Source of the DNA: Spirochaetaceae bacterium
GTDB taxonomy: Bacteria; Spirochaetota; Spirochaetia; Treponematales; Breznakiellaceae
Assembly: GCA_031277165.1 (NCBI GenBank)
Contig: JAISLT010000009.1
Location: forward strand, 1-58,026
DNA length: 58,026 nt
Direction: 5' to 3'
The notes beneath the pieces were generated by a model. That model did not search any database. It was not told the origin of the DNA and was given only the letters and a program-made list of their open reading frames with translations. A program made the translations under genes and the position numbers. Positions within the stretch are counted from its first letter, which is position 1. Every line of letters begins with the position of its first letter. Shown one piece after another: positions 53,411 through 58,026 of the stretch.

Positions 53411-55054
53411 GTGGTGGAACAGACAGTATACATAATCGGCCACCGGAACCCCGATACTGATTCGGTGGTATCCGCCGCAGCCTATGCGGCCCTTAAACAG
53501 GCCCAGGGAATAAACTGCCGGGCGGCCCGGGCGGGAAACATGAACCCCCAGACCGAGTATGTGTTTGAGCGTTTTAAGGTGCCGGAACCGGAGTATATTC
53601 CCGATCTTATTCCCAAGGCGGTTCATTATATAACGGACACCCCGGTGGTGCACGATACCACCCCCCTTTGGAACGCCCTGGAACAGATGGAAAGGGAAAA
53701 CCTGCGGGTCCTTCCCATTGTTGATTCTTTGGGGATCTATAAAAGTATGCTCCACTACCGGGGTTTTTCCCGGTACATTATCTCTCATATAAATCCCCAT
53801 AAAAAGGCTGTGTTTCCCATTTCCATTGATCTTATAACAGAGGTCCTTAGGGCCCAGCCCATAACCCTGTATAATTCCGCGGAGGTCCGCCGCTCGTCCA
53901 TTGTAATTGCCGCTGCCTACAATAAATATTTTATCGGTCACCTTTCCCATGATTTTGAAAACGCCCTGGTAATTATGGGGGATCGGATTGATCTGCAAAG
54001 GTACTGCATTGAAAAAAAGGTCCGGGCATTAATACTTTCTAACGGCCACACCCTGGACCCGGAACTGACGGCCCTGGCAAAGCAAAACCATGTTTCGGTT
54101 ATGTCCAGCCCCTACGATACATCTTCCACCGCCATGTTAATTATATACTCCGTGCCGGTGGGCGCCATGGGGGATGATACGGTTCCCCTGGCCCGGCTTT
54201 CTGATCCTATCCGCGGCCTGCGGCAGGGCCTTTCCAAGGCTCCCTCCCGGTGCCTGCCTATCGGCGATAACGAAGGCCGGATTGCGGGGGTTCTGTTTGA
54301 GGGGGATCTTATTAACGAGCCGAATATTGGGATAATCATGGTGGATCATAACGAGATGAGCCAGGCCATTGAGGGGATAGAGAACTATCATATCCTGGAG
54401 GTGATCGATCACCACCGGCTGGGGAACCTTTCTACCCGGTACCCCATTACGTTCATCAACAAGCCCGTGGGGGCCACCTGCACTATTATTGCCGGACTGT
54501 ACCGTGAACAGCGGCTTCCCATGAAGAAGGAAATTGCCTCTATACTCCTCTGCGGAATTTTGGCCGACACCCTTTCTCTTAAATCCGCCACCACCACCGG
54601 TACGGATACGGAGATGGCCGAATACCTGGCGGAGGCCACGGGACTGACCATTGCGGAACTTGGCCTGGAACTGCAGGATGCGGCAAACCGTATCCACAAC
54701 CGGCCCGCGGCGGAATTTGTTGCCTCGGACATGAAGGAATATTCGGAAAAGGGGATTTCTTTTTCCGTAAGCCAAATAGAGACCAACAGTCCCGAAGCGC
54801 TGATAGCCCGAAGGGACGAAATCTTTGCCGCCCTGGAAGCCCTGCGGGGGGAAAAGTATTATTTTTCTTCCCTTCTGGTTACCGATGTTACAACCCTCGA
54901 TTCCCTGTTCTTTATCAGCGGCGACAAGACCCTAACCGAAAACCTTAATTTTCCCCGCCGGGAAAAAGATATTTTTATTCTGAAGGGCGTGGTTTCCCGG
55001 AAAAAACAGCTTATTCCCCTCTTATCGGAACTGCTTGAAAAAGCGGGAATATAG
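53411..55054 (+). CDS. Family II (Mn-dependent) inorganic pyrophosphatase with CBS and DRTGG regulatory insert
   Basis: About 547 residues from GTG at 53411 (or 53414). The DHH part starts IGHRNPDTDSVVSAAAYA (HxxPDxD). The CBS-type segments (about 72-125) and a DRTGG-type middle domain are inserted between it and the remaining catalytic core (IIMVDHNE, LEVIDHHRLG). The C-terminal DHHA2 domain ends with the SRKKQ substrate loop. It hydrolyses PPi; CBS domains in this class respond to adenine nucleotides. A TATACT box six bases upstream and no Shine-Dalgarno suggest a leaderless GTG-started mRNA. Confidence 0.92.
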   Translation: MVEQTVYIIGHRNPDTDSVVSAAAYAALKQAQGINCRAARAGNMNPQTEYVFERFKVPEPEYIPDLIPKAVHYITDTPVVHDTTPLWNALEQMERENLRVLPIVDSLGIYKSMLHYRGFSRYIISHINPHKKAVFPISIDLITEVLRAQPITLYNSAEVRRSSIVIAAAYNKYFIGHLSHDFENALVIMGDRIDLQRYCIEKKVRALILSNGHTLDPELTALAKQNHVSVMSSPYDTSSTAMLIIYSVPVGAMGDDTVPLARLSDPIRGLRQGLSKAPSRCLPIGDNEGRIAGVLFEGDLINEPNIGIIMVDHNEMSQAIEGIENYHILEVIDHHRLGNLSTRYPITFINKPVGATCTIIAGLYREQRLPMKKEIASILLCGILADTLSLKSATTTGTDTEMAEYLAEATGLTIAELGLELQDAANRIHNRPAAEFVASDMKEYSEKGISFSVSQIETNSPEALIARRDEIFAALEALRGEKYYFSSLLVTDVTTLDSLFFISGDKTLTENLNFPRREKDIFILKGVVSRKKQLIPLLSELLEKAGI

Positions 55055-55080
55055 GGGCCCCGCGAAAAGAGCCGGCGGGT

Positions 55081-56079
55081 TTATCCGCATCCGGGATCTT
55101 TTCCGGAGGGGTTCCGCTGGGGCATCCGGGGATTTGCCGGATGGTTTGCCGCCCAGACGGGAATATCCCCCCGAAGGACCTCGTCAATTCCCATGGCGGC
55201 ATGGAGGGACATCCTATCGGCGGCCTCTTTGGAAAGGCCCGCGCAGTGCTGGCTTACGATTACCTGGTCCATGCTAAAAAGGGGGCTTTCCGGTTTAGGC
55301 TCGGGGGTAAAAACATCGATGGCAGCCCCGGCGATAAGGCCCTCCTCCAGGGCTTTTACCAGATCGGCCTCCACGTAGGTATCTCCCCGGGCACAATTGA
55401 TATAATAGGCGCCCCTCTTCATCATAGAAAAGACCTGGTAGTTAAACATGTTCCGGGTTTCCGCTGTGGAGGGGACAAGGACAATGACATAGTCGGAACT
55501 TCCCAGCAGTTCCCCCAGATCCTGGGTTAGCCGTACCTCCCCTGCCATGCCCGAAGGCCGCCGGGGATGATAGGCCATAACGTTGATGCCCAGGCCCCGG
55601 ATCAATTTTTCCGCCGTCAGTCGGCCTATGCGCCCAAAGCCGAGGATCCCGGCGGTTCTGCCCGCCAGTTCCCGCCGGCGAAGGCCCATGCGGTAATTCC
55701 AATCCCCAATCCGGGTATGCCTGTCCAGTCCCAGAATGTCACATTCCAGGGCCATGACCATGGCGGTTACAAATTCCGCCACCGTGTTCCCGTTGGCCTG
55801 GGGGGCATTTACCACCCAAATTCCCTGGGATTCGGCGTAATCCACCGCCACATTGTCCACCCCCGCTCCGTGGCGGGCCACCACCTTAAGCTTGGTCCCC
55901 GCCTCCAATACCTCCCTTGGGTAACGGGCTATTCGCACCAGCAGGGCGTCGGCATCGGCGATTTCTCTGCGAAGGGTCGCTATATCCGTGGAAACCCCCA
56001 CCTTCAGCTTATACCCCCGTTCCAGCAGGTAGTCCTTACCCGGTGGAGTTATATCTTCGGGAATTAATACGTGATACAT
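55081..56079 (-). CDS. D-isomer-specific 2-hydroxyacid dehydrogenase
   Basis: 332 residues. NAD-binding motif LGFGRIGRLTAEKL (about 150-163), with catalytic Arg in NCARGD, the Glu near IDVFTPEPKP and His in SQHCAGLS. The substrate domain is N-terminal (RHGAGVDNVAVD). The family includes SerA, glyoxylate and hydroxypyruvate reductases; the substrate is not identifiable. The ribosome site AAGGCGGTG lies at the edge of the direct repeat at 56088, so the native promoter region may have been altered by insertion. Confidence 0.9.
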   Translation of the reverse strand: MYHVLIPEDITPPGKDYLLERGYKLKVGVSTDIATLRREIADADALLVRIARYPREVLEAGTKLKVVARHGAGVDNVAVDYAESQGIWVVNAPQANGNTVAEFVTAMVMALECDILGLDRHTRIGDWNYRMGLRRRELAGRTAGILGFGRIGRLTAEKLIRGLGINVMAYHPRRPSGMAGEVRLTQDLGELLGSSDYVIVLVPSTAETRNMFNYQVFSMMKRGAYYINCARGDTYVEADLVKALEEGLIAGAAIDVFTPEPKPESPLFSMDQVIVSQHCAGLSKEAADRMSLHAAMGIDEVLRGDIPVWAANHPANPRMPQRNPSGKDPGCG

Positions 56080-56087
56080 TATGCACC

Positions 56088-56146
56088 GCCTTTTATTCGA
56101 AAGTTTGGTTTAATACCCCGGAGCTCTGCTCCGGGGAGGCTCATTC
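56088..56146. repeat. Direct repeat with CCCCGGAGC hairpin, copy 1
   Basis: About 59 bp: GCCTTTTATTCGAAAGTTTG, then CCCCGGAGC-TCT-GCTCCGGGG (9-bp stem) and AGGCTCATTC. A near-identical copy is at 57035-57092. Together they frame about 0.95 kb of insertion remnants. Confidence 0.75.
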
Positions 56147-56149
56147 GTG

Positions 56150-56515
56150 TTAAGGGTTCTCTGCTGTTTTAATATACGCACCGGTTAATAAACGAAAACC
56201 CATGCTCTCGTTGATAAGGCGCATTTTTTTATCTCCATTGGAAAGGTCAATGGTCATGGCCACTATTCCGCCATTCCACGTATTCCCAATATATTCAAAG
56301 TAAGAACCCCTAAGCCTGATGGTGTTATACATGTGCAATTCCCAGGAGTTATCGGGATAAAAAAACCACTGGATATTAATGCCCGAATACCACTGATTTT
56401 CATAACCCCATGTGCCATAGAGCCTTTTGTTCTCGTTCTTTTTTGGTTCCCCCGGACCAGCTACAAAAGCCGATGCCAGCGCCTTGTTGAGCAGGATAGT
56501 ATCAATACGTTCCAT
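56150..56515 (-). CDS. Hypothetical protein between repeats
   Basis: 121 residues, Trp/Tyr-rich beta pattern (KRLYGTWGYENQWYSGINIQ, WNGGIVAMTIDL) suggesting a small beta-barrel such as a lipocalin-like fold. No signal peptide. AGGGAGA lies before the ATG. No family recognised. The stop lies two to three bases from the repeat at 56088-56146, so the C-terminus may be changed. Confidence 0.5.
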   Translation of the reverse strand: MERIDTILLNKALASAFVAGPGEPKKNENKRLYGTWGYENQWYSGINIQWFFYPDNSWELHMYNTIRLRGSYFEYIGNTWNGGIVAMTIDLSNGDKKMRLINESMGFRLLTGAYIKTAENP

Positions 56516-56548
56516 AACCGTCTCCCTACACTAAAGGATAAGACTTCT

Positions 56549-56762
56549 TTATCTTGTTGGCAAGGGATGGAAATAATTAGTATCCGCCGGTAATAATGCC
56601 ACGTATATCTGTATCCATACGGCGTTCCTGCTCGTTCCTCGAAACGTTTTAACTTTTAGATTCTGTTTTATCCACTGGAAGAACAATTCTATCTGCCAGC
56701 GGGTTTTGTATATATCCGCTATCTTCTGTGCGGTATGTTCAAAATCATTGGTTGGACATATT
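56549..56762 (-). pseudogene. IS4-family transposase C-terminal remnant
   Basis: Minus-strand reading gives ICPTNDFEHTAQKIADIYK, TRWQIELFFQWIKQNL and TFRGTSRNAVWIQIYVALL, with the IS4 signature Y-(2)-R-(3)-E-(6)-K. Only about 70 residues remain. It is broken exactly where the IS66-type inverted repeat begins at 56763. Confidence 0.8.
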
Positions 56763-56788
56763 GTAACCGTTCACCGGGGATGAGGTAA

Positions 56789-57058
56789 ATGAGCAGCGAC
56801 CGGCTGGCTAAGTTAAAAATAGAGTCTATACTGGAGAAGTGATTTGGGAAAAGATAGCGGCCGACAGGTTAAAGGTCATTGAGGAACAACAAAAAGAATT
56901 GGAAGCGTTAAAGCACTGGTACAAGAACTCAGTGAAAAGAGTGCCCGGCTGGAACTGATAAAAGAGCACGCCGAAACGCGGCAGCAGATAGAACCGGTAA
57001 CGAAACCGTATCAGGTAACGGAACAATCAATATGGCCTTTATTCGAAAGTCTGGTTTA
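56789..57058 (+). pseudogene. IS66 transposase N-terminal remnant (frameshifted)
   Basis: MSSDRLAKLKIESILEK, then with frame changes IAADRLKVIEEQQKELEALK and LSEKSARLELIKEHAETRQQ: the coiled-coil N-terminus of IS66-type transposases, with at least two frameshifts. It is interrupted by the second CCCCGGAGC repeat. Confidence 0.65.
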
Positions 57059-57092
57059 ATACCCCGGAGCTCTGCTCCGGGGAGGTTCATTC
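57035..57092. repeat. Direct repeat with CCCCGGAGC hairpin, copy 2
   Basis: Near-identical to 56088-56146, same orientation, inserted within the IS66 remnant. Confidence 0.75.
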
Positions 57093-57223
57093 AATTTCAA
57101 TGTACGGCACTTTAAAACCGGAGTACGGAGAGTTGTTCTCTAACCATTCCTCCTTCCTTCGCCATCGTTGTTACAAAGTTAAATTATTCTCGTTCTTATG
57201 AGTATGCCGGTGAACGGTTACCA

Positions 57224-57578
57224 AGAAAAAAAAGTATGAAGGGCTTGAAATTTTTGAGAAATGGGCAAAAGGGCGGCTTGTGCCGCCGCCGGTGCTTCAT
57301 TGCGACGAGACGGGGATGAACATCAATGCCGGCCGGGAATGGGTACACGTCTGTCAAACGCCGAGTATACCTATTATTACCCGTACACCAAACGGGGGAA
57401 GGAGGCGATGGATAAAATGGGAGTTTTGCCTGAGGCTGCGGGGTATTAGTCCATGACCATTGGAAAACCTACTACGCTATGGGGGGAAGACGCACGGATG
57501 ATGCAATGCGTACCACCTGAGGGAGCTAACGGCGGCATGGAGCCGCAGACGCAGCCGGGAAGCCTGTAAGATCAATTG
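57224..57578 (+). pseudogene. IS66 transposase central remnant (frameshifted)
   Basis: Readable in alternating frames: VLHCDETGMNINAGREWVHV, then EYTYYYPYTKRGKEAMDKMG and VHDHWKTYYAMG, then CNAYHLRELTAAWSRRR. These are the DDE-region blocks of DDE_Tnp_IS66, broken by several frameshifts and stops. Confidence 0.75.
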
Positions 57579-57671
57579 ACAGTTTACCACCTTCGCCGAT
57601 GCCGGATTAAACTTCAACACGTATATCCGAAAATTTAGACTTCGGAGAGTACTAGTGTCCTGTCCAAGACA
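57579..57671. other. Junction between the IS66 and IS630 remnants
   Basis: No coding signal. CTAGTGTCCTGTCC near 57651-57664 could be the end of the IS630 element, since this family targets TA. Confidence 0.35.
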
Positions 57672-58026
57672 TTAGACGACATTATAGGCCTGTTTTGCTT
57701 TGGCAATCGAGGCAAGGATTTTATCAGCCGGCTTGGTCCAAGTGAAAGCCCGTCCCGACCGGTTCCAATTCTCGATAAAACTTTTGATTGCCTCGATCAA
57801 TTGCTTTACCGATTCCCCGCTTTCCCGCCGTATCCGTTTGTTCGTCAGTTCCCCAAACCACCTCTCTACCATATTCAGCCACGATGAATGGGCCGGTATG
57901 AAATGCAACACAAACCGCCCGGCCTTCCCCTCAAGATACTTTTTCGTCTCTTCCGACTTATGCGCGGAGTAATTATCTATGATGATGTGCAGCGCCTTCC
58001 CCTGTTCGCATGCGTTGTCCAGTTTC
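57672..58026 (-). CDS. IS630-family transposase, partial (cut by window edge)
   Basis: The visible 118 residues are the C-terminal DDE_3 catalytic part: LHIIIDNYSAHKSEETKKYL (second Asp), FIPAHSSWLNMVERWFGELT (catalytic Glu) and a C-terminal helix. The 5' part lies outside the window. No frameshift is visible in this part, so the element may be active. Confidence 0.85.
   Translation of the reverse strand, partial: KLDNACEQGKALHIIIDNYSAHKSEETKKYLEGKAGRFVLHFIPAHSSWLNMVERWFGELTNKRIRRESGESVKQLIEAIKSFIENWNRSGRAFTWTKPADKILASIAKAKQAYNVV

Larger units (their letters stand above)
56763..57221. mobile_element. 459-bp element with 15-bp terminal inverted repeats (IS66-type)
   Basis: GTAACCGTTCACCGG (56763-56777) is the exact reverse complement of CCGGTGAACGGTTAC (57207-57221). 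Ends starting GTAA fit the IS66 family. It contains the degraded N-terminus of an IS66 transposase. No matching 8-bp target duplication was seen. Confidence 0.65.

Overview
This 58-kb window looks like chromosomal DNA of a spirochaete of the genus Treponema, probably a gut-type (termite-gut-like) treponeme with roughly 55-60 % GC by eye. The inference rests on several things: an alaS - SurA-like - nusB - TPR protein - groES - sigma factor block that I recall from T. pallidum, an RfuABCD-type riboflavin transporter, a short spirochaete-style AlaRS, spirochaete-type relaxed lipoboxes and a large xylose-utilisation locus. No rRNA, tRNA or CRISPR array was seen.

Layout. 1-71 is a pure C tract. 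332-5883 (+) encodes a small membrane protein, a MinD/FlhG-like ATPase, a large FapA/DUF342 protein and Lgt. 5923-11975 is mixed: a CheY-like receiver, ThrC, a secreted SNase-type nuclease, an acyltransferase, PepT and a DUF2156 protein. 12027-15868 (+) is grpE-dnaK-dnaJ. 15875-17696 (-) holds uppP and a lipoprotein. 17770-30558 (-) is a xylose/monosaccharide region: an ABC transporter (ChvE-MmsA-MmsB), two extra sugar-binding sensors, a LytS/YesM-type kinase, a YesN-type AraC response regulator carrying a G20 tract, xylA and xylB, with a divergent AraC regulator at 30680. 31599-34161 holds a LuxR-type regulator, rpmB and a metallophosphoesterase-rubrerythrin fusion. 34273-43876 (+) runs alaS, surA-like, nusB, TPR gene, groES, a group-2 sigma factor behind a textbook sigma-54 promoter, and clpB. 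43937-49073 (-) is an FMN-riboswitch-controlled rfuABCD operon. 49201-56079 holds rnhA, groEL, a beta-helix lipoprotein, a CBS/DRTGG family II pyrophosphatase and a hydroxyacid dehydrogenase. 56088-58026 is a graveyard of nested insertion-sequence remnants (IS4-, IS66- and IS630-type).

How it works together. The xylose genes form a sense-import-catabolise unit. Periplasmic sensors feed a two-component pair, which probably controls import through ChvE-MmsAB and catabolism through XylA/XylB. The protein-quality genes (groES, sigma factor, clpB, groEL, grpE-dnaK-dnaJ) are spread over several promoters with no CIRCE element; the sigma-clpB pair is apparently under RpoN control. Riboflavin uptake is under FMN feedback.

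The observations most worth following are: (i) eleven genes whose start codon sits 5-8 nt after a TATACT-like -10 box, predicting widespread leaderless mRNAs; (ii) the in-frame G20 tract inside the xylose response regulator, a possible phase-variation switch; (iii) the sigma-54 promoter feeding a sigma factor and clpB; (iv) the rubrerythrin-phosphoesterase fusion; (v) an FMN aptamer with a 33-nt insertion in its P2 loop; and (vi) two dispersed multi-hairpin repeat families, one placed directly in front of the coding sequences of two exported proteins.
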